64,000 nucleotides of DNA from Lepus europaeus. Its lineage: Eukaryota > Chordata > Mammalia > Lagomorpha > Leporidae. The notes beneath the pieces are model-generated. The model did not search any database, was not told the origin of the DNA, and saw nothing but the letters and a program-made list of their open reading frames with translations. Position 1 is the stretch's first letter, and each line of letters starts with the position of its first letter. Made by a program: the position numbers and the translations under genes. Location of the stretch: contig NC_084833.1 of the NCBI RefSeq assembly GCF_033115175.1, positions 50,802,716 through 50,866,715 of the forward strand, written 5' to 3'. Shown here piece after piece: positions 42,828-53,886 of the stretch.

Positions 42828-43250
42828 GGGGACGTTGTGGCATAGTGAGTTAGAACACCACTTGGGATGCCTGTGTCTCATATTGGAATGCTGGTTACGG
42901 TTCCAGCCACTCTATTTCTGATCCAGCTCCCTGCTAATGTGCTTGGGTGGTAGTGAATGATGGCCCAAGTGCTTGGACCCCTGCCACCAATGTCCAGCTG
43001 CCCTGCTTCTGATCCAGCTTCCTGCTAATGCACTTGGGAAGGCAGCAGATGATGGCGCAAGTGGTTGGGCCCCTGCCACCTGCCTGGGAGAGCAGCATAG
43101 AGTTTCTGGCTCTTTCTGTCAGTCTGGCCTAGCCCTCTCTGTTGCAGTCACTTGATGAGTGAACCAGCAGATGCAAGATCTCTCTCTTTCTCTCTGTGTC
43201 TCTTCTCTCTGTTACTCTGCCATTTAAATACATAAAATACAATCTTTAAA
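42828..43250 (+). mobile_element. CSINE (older group) with an internal 91-bp tandem duplication
   Basis: Head ggggacgttgtggcatag. The segment from the tRNA-unrelated region onward appears twice: about 42903-42993 and 42994-43084, both containing tctgatccagct and gctaatg. The rest, with its CT tract, follows once. Confidence 0.92.
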
Positions 43251-44639
43251 AAAGGGAAGAAGGAGGAAGGGAGGGAGAATCTTTCCTGTTCATTAACTCT
43301 AGCCTCCTCCCCATAGAGCCCCACTGCTGTCTGTGCTACATTGACCCCTGACATTGCTGCCTCTTGGGCCTAGCTGTCCTCTGCTGGTTACTGATGCCAC
43401 TGCCATTTGGCCCCAGGTAGGAGGTCAATATTCTCTCCTTGGCATCCATGGACGAAGTTTAGACAATCCCTTCCCTTCAATGTCCCATATCTCAGCAGAG
43501 ACCAGCCCATAACGTTTACGAGAAGTGATGGATGACTGAGGCGTAAACAAACAGCAGGTGATGCCTTCCATTGACTGCACAGACTCAGCTCTTTGTTCGG
43601 GACCCATCCTGGTCTGTCTCCTGCCGTGTTCTGGGCCTGGCCCCACAACAGCAGGAGTCAATAGTTATCACCACCAGGAACATGGCCGGCATAGGATCCA
43701 AGCCAAACTGGCCCAGGCTCCAGAGCGTGAGGAAGATTTCCTCTCACTCTGGTCCATGCCACGGCTCACCAGACCTTATTTACAGTCACAAGATCAACCT
43801 CCTGCCACGATGATTAACAATGGTAATCTCCATTCCCTTCAGGAAGGATCCCTTGTACAACCTCAGGGGCCACAAACTGTATCGTGGCCTTATAGTCCTC
43901 AAAAGACAATCAGTAATCTACATAAATCATTCTAATGTCTGGTCAGTCAGCTTTTTGATATCAAATTATAATCAAGATCTGTAATCTAGGGTGGCTATTG
44001 CTGACCCAGGGGGATATAAGTCAAACCAAGTCCAGATCCTGTTAGTCTTTTTTTTTTTTTTTTTTTTTTTGGTCTCTCTTTATCAAGGGCTCAAAAGTCC
44101 TGAAGTCTGGTACTCCCCAGCATCAACTTACTGCATAAAGAAACCAGCACCTCCAGATACTGGACATCGTATCAGAGAAAGGAGAAACATAGTGGTACCA
44201 AGCACTGGGGGTGAGATCATTATGGCTATTGAGCACTATAGAGAGCTCTCCATTTCACTGCTGTAAGAAAGAATGATTATGGTTTGTGTGACTGTCCTTG
44301 TTTTGTGAGAGGACATTTGTCCACAAATACAAACTTGTAATTCAATAAGGAATGCATCACAGATTCTTATACAAGGGATATTGAGCAAGAACATAAGCAG
44401 TGTCCCTCATTGGCAGTGTAGCACAAAAGTCAAGGTAAAACTCAATCATGACTGAGAGGCTGATCCCAGAACTCCAAAGGGAGGTGGGGAAGAGGAATGA
44501 AAGAGAAATGCTTTAGGAGAGGGGTCTCCTTTGAAAGACAGAGTGGTAAGGACAGCCAGCGTTCCTCACTCAGATTGTTGTCTGGCCCAGGCTAACAGAT
44601 CTGAACAGAAGTGAGCTATGAGGAACCTATAGCACACCC
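43251..44639. other. Unassigned sequence with a 23-T run
   Basis: Non-repetitive text on both sides of a T-run at 44048-44070. The frames of 80-125 residues around 43560-43935 have no recognised domain. The T-run may be an orphan poly(A) in minus orientation, but I see no clear TSD. Confidence 0.35.
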
Positions 44640-44984
44640 TCTGTTGCCTCCAGCTGCCATTTGAACAATAGCATGCTTTTGTTCTCTCTCAAGCAGCTAT
44701 GAGAATCCGGAGCAGACCTTGCTCCCAGCTCTAAGGGGCAGCCTGACTGGTTTAAAAGCAGCTGGATTCCATGGCCCCTGATTGGTTCAGGAATGCGCAC
44801 ATGACCCAGTTCTGGCCAATGGATGTGGAAAAGTCTGCAGGAGGAGTCTGGGAAGTTTCTCTGTTCCAAAGAAAGCCAGAGAGATTTTGTGTGATGGCTG
44901 GAACTCTTAAAGCCATCTTGTAAGTTGAAGATGAAGTCAACAACAAGGAAGACCCACAGGGAGCTGGAAAGAGCCTGGATTCTT
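44640..44984. mobile_element. MaLR-like LTR remnant
   Basis: The text atgacccagttctggccaat, tggatgtggaaaagtctgca and taaagccatcttgtaagttg resembles an old MLT1-type LTR. The following CSINE cuts it. Confidence 0.45.
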
Positions 44985-45250
44985 TTTTTTTTTCCCCAAA
45001 GATTTATTTATTTATTTGAAAGTCAGAGTTAAAGAGAGAGAGAGAGAGAGAGAGAGCGCTTCCATCTGCTGGTTGTCTCCACACATCTCCACAACAGCCA
45101 GGGCTTGGCCAGGCCGAAGCTAGGAACTTTAATCAGGTCTCTCACATTGGTAGCAGGGGAACAAGTACTTGGACCATCTTCTGCTTTTTTCAGGCCATTA
45201 GCAGGGAGCTGAGTTGGAAATGGAACAAATGGGACATGAATAGCATTGTT
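44985..45250 (-). mobile_element. CSINE, head-truncated
   Basis: Tail aaagatttatttatttattt and a GA tract, then typical text to gggagctgagttggaaatgg. The head portion is missing or unalignable. Confidence 0.88.
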
Positions 45251-45327
45251 GAATTGCTCAATCAACCAACACAGGAAACCACCCTACTTCTAAACTTCCT
45301 CTTATGTACAATAATATATTTTCTTTT

Positions 45328-45667
45328 TTTAAAAAAAATATTTTATTTATTTATTTGAAAGTCAGAGTTACACAGATTGAGGAAAGGCAGACAGAGAGAG
45401 AGCGAGAGGTCTTCCATCCATTGGTTCACTTCCCAATTGTCCGCAACAGCTGGAGCTGTGTCGATCTGAAGCCAGGAGCCAGGCACTTCCTCCAGGTCTT
45501 CCCACACGGGTTCAGGGGCCCAAGGACTTGGGCCATCTTCCACTGCTCTCCCCAGGCCATAGCAGAGAGTCGGATTGGAAGAGGAGCAGCCGGGACTCGA
45601 ACCAGCGCCCAAATGGGATGCTGGCACTGTAGGCAGTGGCTTTATCGGCTACGCCACAGCATGGCCC
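45328..45667 (-). mobile_element. CSINE (older group), full length
   Basis: Tail-side attttatttatttatttgaa and head complement gctacgccacagcatggccc. Confidence 0.95.
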
Positions 45668-45697
45668 CTTATTTTCTTATTCTAAAGCAAACTCCAG

Positions 45698-45970
45698 GGC
45701 CTGGCCTTGTGAGTTAGTGGATTAAGCCACTGCTCGAGATGCCAGCATCCCATATCTGAGTGTAGTTGGAGTCCTAGCAGCTCTGCTTCCAATCCAGCTT
45801 CCTCCTGGCATGCATATCGGAGACCTGGATGGAGTTCCTCACTCCTGGCTTCAGGCTGGCTCAGACCTGGCTGTTGTGGCCATTTGGAGAATGAACCAGC
45901 AGAAGGAAGACTTGTGTGTGTGTGTGTGTGTGTGTGGCTCTGCATTTTGGATAAATAAATCTTTTTTATA
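45698..45970 (+). mobile_element. CSINE (older group) with a (TG)n in place of the CT tract
   Basis: Head agggcctggccttgtgagtt and tail ggataaataaatctttttt. About 11 TG units (45913-45934) stand where the CT tract should be. Confidence 0.88.
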
Positions 45971-46082
45971 AAAAATAATTTTTAAAAAGCACATGTCAGT
46001 TGTAGTTTCAGTGTCTTGCAAAAGAAAGCATATACTTCATAAATATTTGTTGGAATATACTTACTGGTTTCTGAGAGGAGAG

Positions 46083-46388
46083 GTTTAAAACATGTTTTTG
46101 AGAGGCAGAGTGGGAAAGGTGGAGGGGAGAGACGGAAGGAGAGAGCTCATATCCACCTTCTCAAATGCCCGTAATGGCCAAAGAAGGGAGCTATGAGAAC
46201 TCAATCCAAGTCTCCCATATGGGTGGCAGGAACCCAACCCCTTGAGCCATCACCACTAATCTCCCAAAGTCTGCATTAGTAGGAAGCTGGAGTCAGGAGC
46301 CAGAACTGGGTATCAAACCCAGGAACTCTGATGTGGATGTGGGCATCTTCAACTAATATTTAAATGCTAGGACACATGCCTGCCCCCA
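46083..46388 (-). mobile_element. CSINE (old subtype)
   Basis: Tail side is eroded (aggtttaaaacatgtttttg). The body is tctcccatatgggtggcagg and the head complement gacacatgcctgccccc. Confidence 0.88.
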
Positions 46389-46521
46389 GGAAGTGGTTTT
46401 AAGTGACAACTCATCTCTAGCCCCATATTCGTAGTAGAAGAGAACTGGACATTAAAAAACTCATCTCACAATTATTTAATCACAATAGTATAAAGTGCAA
46501 CAAAGGAAACGGTGCATAAAA

Positions 46522-46813
46522 CTTATTTCATCCTGAGGGTGGCATATTCCTTTCTCAGTCTCTTAACTAGGCTTTTAAAAACTTCAACTTTGTGCTTCTT
46601 GTAAGAAGGCAGTTTGCATTCAGTTCTAAGTTTTGCTTCTTGGCAAGAGCCTGTGGCATCCATCTGATGACTAAAGACAGACTTAAAATATAAGACCAAT
46701 AGGCACCAAAGCTGACAGGCTTCTGTGAAAATTCTGGAGCCTGAACTGCATTCTTTCTTGGGTGGAAGGAATCCAACCTGTGGTTGGTCCAGGATGAGCA
46801 AATCCCACTTCAC
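46522..46813 (-). other. Unrecognised 96-residue open frame
   Basis: The minus frame from ATG 46813 is rich in Lys/Arg at its C-terminal end (KKHKVEVF, LVKRLRKEY) and has one Cys-rich stretch in the middle. No domain or family is recognised. It is in a repeat-free patch. It could be a retrocopy, a short exon or chance. Coding function is not claimed. Confidence 0.25.
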
Positions 46814-47093
46814 TAACTGACAATGCCAAAGGAATTGTGGAAAATGAGACAGCTAGAAGATCTAGGGACAGAGCTTGGGGAATTATTCACAGAAGTACAA
46901 TCAAATGTTCTATTAGTCATTAATTAGTGGAATTCTCAATATAGCAAAATTAAGACTTTCCCCCTCTCTTATTTTACTCAGAAACCAGACCATACCAGCA
47001 AGGAGACCGGTAAAGCAAAACACAAGCCCCATCTTAGATGACACAGGAGAAATTTGCAAGAGAGGCAGCAGGTGGAAAAATGGAAGAAGGAGG
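46814..47093. other. Unassigned sequence
   Basis: Non-repetitive interval ending at the U6-like sequence. The last bases (aaaaatggaagaaggagg) resemble aaaaaggggaaaggaat, downstream of the chimeric retrocopy, and may be a decayed TSD. Confidence 0.35.
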
Positions 47094-47530
47094 GTGCTCA
47101 CTTCAGCAGCACTTATCCTGAAACTGGAATGTTACAGAGACGCTTAGCATGGCAAGGATGTGCACGAACTGGTGGCTATGTTTGAGGTTATTACGTTAGG
47201 TGAAATGAGCCAGACACAGAAAAACAAATACTGCATGCTCTCTCTCACATATGGAAGTTTAAATAAATTGTTTTGAGATTTGATTATTGTCCATACTCCT
47301 GAGGAACAGTGATTTTTCTACTTACTAACTATTGAATTCTTTATTCAGTAGATGGTCAAGCCTGTGATTATGAAGTAAAGTGAAGCATGCCATTGTAAAA
47401 ATTAAAAGGAAAAGAAGAAAAGAAGGAGGAGCAAGGGTGGAAGGGAGGGAGAGAGAATAGGTGGGAAGTATCATTATACTCTTAAAACTGTGTGTGTGAA
47501 ATGCATGAAATTTATTCCCTTTATGTAAAT
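47094..47530 (+). pseudogene. U6-L1 chimeric retrocopy
   Basis: 47094-47170 aligns to U6 snRNA from its first nucleotide: gtgctcacttcagcagcac, tggaatgttacagaga, ttagcatggc, aaggatg, with an 8-nt gap. It passes directly into L1 3' sequence (ttgaggttattacgttaggt, gccagacacagaaaaac), then an L1-type 3' UTR ending gtaaataaaaaa. U6 5' end joined to an L1 3' end in the same orientation is the signature of template switching during L1 reverse transcription. The U6 part has about 12 changes, so it is not a functional snRNA gene. Confidence 0.8.
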
Positions 47531-47571
47531 AAAAAAGGGGAAAGGAATTTTGTAAAAGTCAATCTGGGAGC

Positions 47572-47908
47572 CGGTGCTGTGGCATAGCGGGTAAAGCTGC
47601 CACCTGCAGTACTGGCAACCCATATGGTGCCGGTTCAAATCCCAGCTACTCCACTTCCTATCCAGCTCTCTGCTATGACCTGGGAAAGCAGTAGAAGATG
47701 GCTCAAGTCCTTGGACCCCTGCACCCATGTGGGAGATCCAGAGGAAACTCCTGGCTCCTGGCTTTGGATCAGCACAGCTCCAGCCATTGTGGTCAATTGG
47801 GGAGTGAACCAAAGGATGGAAGAATCCCCCCCCACCCCGCCCCGCTTCTCCTTCTCTCTCTGTGTAACTCTGACTTTCAAATAAATAAGTAAATCTTAAA
47901 AAAAAAAA
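47572..47908 (+). mobile_element. CSINE (older group), full length
   Basis: Head gagccggtgctgtggcatag. The TSD gtcaatctggg lies immediately before it and again after its A tail (about 47913). The CT tract is reduced to C-runs (ccccccccaccccgcc). Confidence 0.95.
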
Positions 47909-47921
47909 AAAAAGTCAATCT

Positions 47922-48240
47922 GGGGATGTTGTGATGCAGCAGGCTAAGCCACCACTGGGGAATGCCCCCATCCCATATCATGGTGCCTCAATTCAAGTTC
48001 TGCCTCTGCCTTCCAGTCCAGCTCCCTGCCAATGCACCTGGGAACAGCAGAATACGGCCTGAATATCTGGGTCTCTGCCATACATGTGGGAGACCTGAGT
48101 GGAGTTCCTGGCTCCTGACTTTGGCCTGGCCTAGCCCTAGCTGTTGTAGGCATTTGGGGAATGAACCAGTGGATGGGATCTCTCTCTCTGTCTCTCTGTC
48201 TCTCTCTGATACTCTGACTTTCAAATAAATAAATAAATCA
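47922..48240 (+). mobile_element. CSINE (old subtype), abutting the preceding copy
   Basis: Head ggggatgttgtgatgcagca and tail caaataaataaataaatc. Confidence 0.9.
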
Positions 48241-48241
48241 G

Positions 48242-48535
48242 TCTTTATAGAGAGAGGGAGAGAGGGGAAGATCTTCTATCTGCTGGTTCAATCCCAAAAT
48301 GCCTGCAACAGCCAGGTCTAGCCCAGGCTAAAGTCAGGAGCCAGGAACTGCATCTGGGTTCTTCCAGGTGCGTAACAGGAGCCCAAGCACTTGCGCCATC
48401 TTCTGCTGGTTTCCCCAGGCACATTAGCAGGGAGTTGGATCAGAAGCAGAGCAGTTGAAACTTGGGATGCTGGTGCCGCAAGCAGTGCCTTAACCTGCTG
48501 TGCCATAACAGCAGCCCCCATACGTAAATCTTTTT
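48242..48535 (-). mobile_element. CSINE (older group), opposed to its neighbour
   Basis: Starts within the purine tract (tatagagagagggagagagg) and ends with head complement ccataacagcagccccc. With the preceding element it forms a tight inverted pair. Confidence 0.9.
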
Positions 48536-48539
48536 TTCA

Positions 48540-48737
48540 AAAGTCAATTTAAGCTTGCAGTCATGATTACTAGAGGCTGGAATTACTAGTGATTATAGGA
48601 TGATGTTGGATGAAGGATACCAAAACAGTCAGATAGACGTAGCAAGTTCTGGCATTCCACAGCACAGTTCAGTGACTACAGTTCACAATAACATGTTATA
48701 TACTGCATGAAGAACTGGAAAAGAGGAGCTTGTAGGC
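48540..48737 (+). mobile_element. Old L1 3' UTR, left part
   Basis: L1MA-type 3' UTR text: tcatgattactagaggctgg, cagatagacgtagcaagttc, gcacagttcagtgactacag. It continues at 49905-50045 after four later insertions. Confidence 0.75.
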
Positions 48738-48740
48738 TGA

Positions 48741-48792
<52 letters not shown>

Positions 48793-48804
48793 AAAGAAAA
48801 GCAA
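48738..48804 (+). repeat. (GAAA)n microsatellite
   Basis: About 13 GAAA units, then interrupted A/G sequence, directly at the junction between the L1 3' UTR and a CSINE. Confidence 0.95.
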
Positions 48805-49155
48805 GGGCCATCACTGTGTCCTGGTGGATAAAGCTGCCACCTGCAGTGCCGGCATCCCATATGAGCACTAGTTGAATCCAGGCTGTTTGTTCAACTTCCA
48901 ATCCAGCTCTCTGCTATTTCCTGGGAAAGCAGTGGAAGATGGCCCAAGTCCTTGGGCCCCTGCACCTGTGTGGGAGACTCAGAAGAAGCTCTTGGCTCCT
49001 GGCTTCAGACTGGTTCAGCTCCAGCTGTTGTGGTCATTTGGGCTGTTAACTAACAGATGGAAACTTGTTCTCGCTCTCACTCTCGCTCTCTGTTTGCCTC
49101 TGCATCTCTGTAACTCTGCCTTTCAAATAAATAAATAAAATCTAAGAAAATTTTT
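48805..49155 (+). mobile_element. CSINE (older group), full length
   Basis: Head gggccatcactgtgtcctgg and tail caaataaataaataaaat. Confidence 0.94.
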
Positions 49156-49162
49156 AAAAAGG

Positions 49163-49490
49163 AGCCTGGCACTGTGGCACAGTGGGTTAAAGCCCTGGCC
49201 TGGAGCACCGGCATCCCATATGGGCACCTGTTCTAGTCCCAGCTGCTCCTTTTCTGATCCAGATCTCTGCTATGGCCTGGGAAAGCAGTAGAAGATGGCC
49301 CAAGGCCTTGGGCCCCTGCACCCATGTGGGAGACCAGAAGAAGTTCCTGGCTCCTAATTCGGATCTGCTCAGCTCCAGCAGTTGCAGCCATCTGGGGAGT
49401 GAACCAGCAGATGGAAGACCTCTCTCTCTGTCTCTACCTCTCTCTGTAACTCTGTCTTTCAAATAAATAAAATAAAATCTTAAAAAAATA
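49163..49490 (+). mobile_element. CSINE (older group), full length
   Basis: Head agcctggcactgtggcacag and tail caaataaataaaataaaat. It follows the previous copy with fewer than 10 bases between them. Confidence 0.95.
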
Positions 49491-49496
49491 AATTAA

Positions 49497-49895
49497 AAAA
49501 GGCAACTCATGACTAGAGCCTAGGGAGATTACTGATGCCATAAGCAAGAGTGTCAAATTGTTAAGTCAGCAACAGGAGTCACTGTGTACTTACTCCTCAT
49601 GTGGGATCTCTGTCCTTAATGTGTTGTCCAATGTGAAGTAATGCTATAACTAGTGCTGAAACAGTATTTTACACTTTATGTTCTGTGTGGGTGCAAACTG
49701 ATGAAATCTTTACTTAATATATACTAAATTGATCTTCTGTATATAAAGATAATTGAAAATGAATCTTGATGTGAATGGAATGGGAGAGGGAGCAGGAGAT
49801 GGGAGGGGTGCAAGTGGGAGGGAAGTTATGGGGGGATGCCATTGTAATCCATAAACTGTACTTTGGAAATTTATATTTACTAAATAAAAGTTAAA
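49497..49895 (+). mobile_element. Rabbit L1 3' UTR, 5'-truncated
   Basis: Text ggcaactcatgactagagcc, aacaggagtcactgtgtact, ggaaatttatatttactaaa plus taaaag matches the L1 ends at 946-1596 and 13626-14958. The poly(T) insertion and the 120-bp duplication are absent. Confidence 0.92.
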
Positions 49896-49904
49896 AAAAT
49901 TATT

Positions 49905-50045
49905 TAATTAAAAAAGATGATGAAATGGAATGCTAATTACTTGACTTGTTCTGTTTATGTTGTCTATGTGCATTGAAATATCACACTATATCCTGTTAAA
50001 ATGTACAAGCATTACATGTTAATTAAAATACAACTCAAAGAAAAA
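49905..50045 (+). mobile_element. Old L1 3' UTR, right part
   Basis: Text gatgaaatggaatgctaatt, gaaatatcacactatatcct and catgttaattaaaatacaac continues the L1 3' UTR that stops at 48737. Confidence 0.75.
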
Positions 50046-50230
50046 AGAAACTGGAGGAACGATAATCTATTGTGGTAGATACATCGGGCCCCTCCTTCAT
50101 GTCTTAGCCCACCTTGGATTTCAGCCATGATCAAATATGCCTGGACTGATAGCATCATGCCTTGAGCATGTGACCTGCATCATTTCTCTTATTGCCCTGG
50201 AGCTTCTTCAATGCATGAAGAAAGCTGATC

Positions 50231-50565
50231 CAGTGGCCAGTATCGTGGCGCAGTAGGTTAATCCTCCACCTGTGGCCCGGCATCCCATATGGGCACCCGT
50301 TCTAGTCCTGGCTGCTCCTCTTCCAGTCCAGCTCTCTGCTGTGGCCTGGGAAAGCAATAGAAGATGACCAAGTTCTTGGGCCCCTGCACCAGCATGGGAG
50401 ACCAGGAAGAAGCTCCTGGCTCCTGACTTCGGATTGGCATAGCTCCAGCCATTGCAGCCATTTGGGGAGTGAACCAATGGAAGGGAGACCTTTCTCTTGT
50501 CTCTCCCTCTCACTGTTTGTAACTCTACCTCTCAAATAAATAAATAGAATCTTTAAAAAAAAAGA
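50231..50565 (+). mobile_element. CSINE, intermediate subtype, with TSD
   Basis: Head gtggccagtatcgtggcgca with gttaatcctccacctg, tail caaataaataaatagaatc and a (GAAA)n end. The TSD is aagaaagctgat, starting near 50217 and near 50574. Confidence 0.94.
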
Positions 50566-50585
50566 AAGAAAGAAAGAAAGCTGAT

Positions 50586-51789
50586 TGGCTTATGTGTAAG
50601 TGAAAATGCATTTTGGGGAAAGTGAATTAATGTCATTAAGGGCAGTCCTCATCCAGCACCCAGGGCAGACAAATCTGAGAACACACTATACATTTCTGAG
50701 CCTCCAATGCCCCAGGGACAACCTCAACAGTGCACCCTTATATTGGCTGTTTCTTCTTCCTTTGAGTTGTTTTTCTCTGCTTCTTCACTCCTGCTTCTTG
50801 AGATCATCTCCCAAGTTAGCTACCAAACTCTGGTTCAGACTTTACTTGCAGAGGAAATCAAATCTCCTAGGGTAAGAGATATTGCAGAGGGAGACCCTGA
50901 CAAGAAGCAAGTCAGTGTTCCTTGAAGTGTCCTAGAAAATCTCAGGAACCGGAGGCACCGGAGCTCTTGGAAAACAGAAAGCCAGCCCTCTGCCTAAGAG
51001 AACCACAAAGCCTTCTAATTACCAAATCCAGCCCCTACACTGCTGTCAGCTTTAGTACTCTACTCTTTTCTTCCTCCTCCGGTCTAGAGAGAGTTAATGC
51101 TTTGAAACAGTTTCAAACCTAAAATACAAGTTGCAAGAATGGTACAAGGAACTCCCACTCCCACTTGAGACTAAAGCACCAACATGAGAACCTAATACCA
51201 CTGGGCATCTTAGTGCACATTCTGAACACAAGGACCATCCAAATCAGGACACTGACATCAACACCTTACAACCATCCAATCTTCACACCCCAGACAAGTT
51301 TCTCCAATGATCCCAAGGATGCCTTTTTCAGCCAAGAAGCCAGTTCAGTATCCCAGGTTGCAGTACACTGTCTCATCTCTTCAGGCTTCTCTGACACAGT
51401 TCTTCACCCTTCCCTTGACTTTCATGGCCTTGACACATCACACTTGAAGGCTGCAGTTATGATTGTTTTGTAGACTGCCCCTCAGTTTAATTTGGCTGAA
51501 ACCTCTTCACAATTAGATTCAGGTTGTGCAACACAGAGATAATGTTATGTTCTCATTGTATCCTAATAGGTGGAACATGATTTCAATTTGTTCCATTATT
51601 AACGAGGTTCTCTTTGATCAATAGACTGAGGCCATGCCTGCCAGATTTCTCCACTGAAAACCTATTCTCCTTCTGTTTGTAATTACTAATTATTCTGTGG
51701 GTAGGTAGTGTGAAGCCATGTAAATACACTAGTCTTCATCAAATTTTCAACATTAATTTTTATATCAGTGTGTACTTGTCACTTCCTAT
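50586..51789. other. Non-repetitive region without a recognised gene
   Basis: About 1.2 kb with short plus frames of 66-102 residues and no recognised domain or repeat. Confidence 0.35.
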
Positions 51790-52225
51790 TTTAATTAGTG
51801 ATGTATTTGTGTGGAGAAATAGAACCAGTAAGGTCTATTGAACTACCTCTGTATCTATGATTTACTCAAAGGAATGTACTCAAATAGTTACAGAGGCTGA
51901 GAAGTTCCAAGATGTGCGGCTAGGGAACAGAAGACCTAGGAGAGCCAATGGTATATATTCTAGTCTGAGAATAAAGCATGATATTGATGTCCCAACTCAA
52001 AAAGTCAAGCAGAGAGAGAAATTGCTCTTGCTCAGTCTTTTTTCTATTCAGGCCTTCGACAGATTGGATGAGGCCCAATCACTCTGGGAACGGCAGCCTG
52101 CTCTACTCAGTCCATCAACTCACTTGTCAAGCTCATCCAGAAATACCCTCACAGTCATACATACAATAATGTTAACCAAATTTCTGGGCACCCTGAGGCA
52201 CAGTCAAGTTGACACATACAAGTAA
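51790..52225 (-). mobile_element. Old MaLR-type LTR
   Basis: In reverse complement the whole LTR order fits: tgtgtggagaaatagaacca at the left, attcaggccttcgacagatt, ggatgaggcccaatcactct, and the end gcacagtcaagttgacacat. The 122-residue plus frame is antisense to it. Confidence 0.7.
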
Positions 52226-52660
52226 TCATCAAAGCAGGTTATGATCTCCTCTGATGGTTATTTGTTTTGATATGCAAATAAGTTTTAATTTGTCCAGTGA
52301 AGGACCCTAGAAGCTGGCTTCAATGTCCTTTTGGCAAATCTCCATAGATTTTTGTGCATCCCTTTACTTTCTGAGAAAAAAAAGTTACAGATTCATGCAT
52401 GTTCCATGAGACCCAGTAGCATTGATTCTTTTTCAAGCATCCCTGGTTCCTTTTAGCAGAGAGTGGATTTTAGAAACCAAGAGCTAAATCCTTGGAGTGC
52501 TCATTTTAAGATATCACTGTTTCTAGACCCTAAGAATGGGTAGAGCTAGGAAATACACCCGTGTATATCCATACAGTGCACATTTGTATATATACTCACA
52601 GATATTTATATGTAGATTTCTAATTCTATTTATATATATATTGAAATACAGGTTTCTACC
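52226..52660. other. Unassigned AT-rich sequence
   Basis: Contains short (TA)n near 52629. No recognised feature. Confidence 0.35.
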
Positions 52661-52666
52661 AAGACT

Positions 52667-52675
<9 letters not shown>

Positions 52676-52697
<22 letters not shown>

Positions 52698-53015
52698 GGA
52701 CAGGCAGAGTGGATAGTGAGAGAGAAAGGTCTTCCTTTGCCATTGGTTCACCCTCCAATGGCCGCTGCGGCCGGCGCGCTGTGGCCGGCACACCGCGCTG
52801 ATCCAATGGCAGGAGCCAGGCACTTATCCTGGTCTCCCATGGGGTGCAGGGCCCAAGCACTTGGGCCATCCTCCACTGCACTCCCTGGCCACAGCAGAGA
52901 GCTGGCCTGGAAGAGGGGCAACCTGCACAGAATCCGGTGCCCCGACCGGGACTAGAACCTGGTGTGCTGGCGCCGCTAGGCGGAGGATTAGCCTGTTGAG
53001 CCACGGCGCCGGCCC
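52676..53015 (-). mobile_element. CSINE (young group) with a perfect 15-bp TSD
   Basis: T-run of about 23, gacaggcagagtggatag, and end ccacggcgccggccc. aagacttcagttctt flanks it at 52661-52675 and 53016-53030. Confidence 0.97.
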
Positions 53016-53030
53016 AAGACTTCAGTTCTT

Positions 53031-53549
53031 AATCCAATACCAAAAGATTCATCCTAGTTTTCTTGCTTTCCATATTTTTAACTCCATTCTCTGATAGTGA
53101 AAAATCTCATGGATTAGGACGTTTTGTTAGTGAAAAAAGAAACTACAAAAAAGTATATGCATTATGAACTCTTCCTTTTAAAAATATAGCATTGGAAAAA
53201 ATCCTAAAGAATATAAAGCAAGCTAACGGTTCCCTACAACTCAGGGGAGTGGGTGTGGGATGGCTTTGCATCTTCTATATTTCATATAATTCACAGTATT
53301 TTAAAAATTTTTGCCAAGAGTAGGAGTTAGATGGATCTTTTCCTATTGCCCTATAATTGACACTTAGAGCATGTGACTGACAAACAAAAACAAACATCTT
53401 ACCTTCCAATGTGAACAGTTTACATCTGGATGATAGAACCCCTCCTACCCTCTAGTCTTCCTCTGGGCTTAGAGACAGGGTTCAGAATTGGTCTTGCTGT
53501 TATCAGCCATCACCCTTCCACCACAATGACCACCTGTCTGAAATACTTT
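53031..53549. other. Unassigned AT-rich sequence
   Basis: No recognised gene or repeat, apart from weak L1-like text near 53180-53300. Confidence 0.35.
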
Positions 53550-53886
53550 TTAATGTCTGTTTATTTACTTATTTGTTTATTTGTTTATTTTCATCTTAGA
53601 TGAAAAAATAAAGCAGCAGAGAGATCTTCACACTACTGGCTCACTCCCCAAATGCCTGCAACAACAGCCAGGGCTGGGTAAAGCCAAAGCCAGGAGCCCA
53701 GAACTCCATCCGTGTCTGCCATGTGGTTGGCAAGGGCCTAAGCAATTGAGTCATAATCTGCTGCCACCCAGGGTGCGTTGGCAGGAACCTAGATCAGAAG
53801 CAGAGTGGCAAAAACTTAAACCAGCACTCTGATAATGGATGTGGGCATCCCAGGCAGCAGCTTAACCTGCCATGCCAAAATGCCCA
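53550..53886 (-). mobile_element. CSINE (old subtype)
   Basis: Tail-side tttatttacttatttgttta, ggctcactccccaaatgcct, and head complement catgccaaaatgccca. Confidence 0.9.

Noticed and set aside
44048-44070. T-run as the tail of a minus-strand retrocopy
   Set aside because: No recognisable gene or SINE body adjoins it, and flanks show no convincing direct repeat.
47094-47170. Functional U6 snRNA gene
   Set aside because: It has about a dozen substitutions and an 8-nt deletion, is fused to L1 sequence, and I see no proximal sequence element or TATA box upstream at the expected distance.
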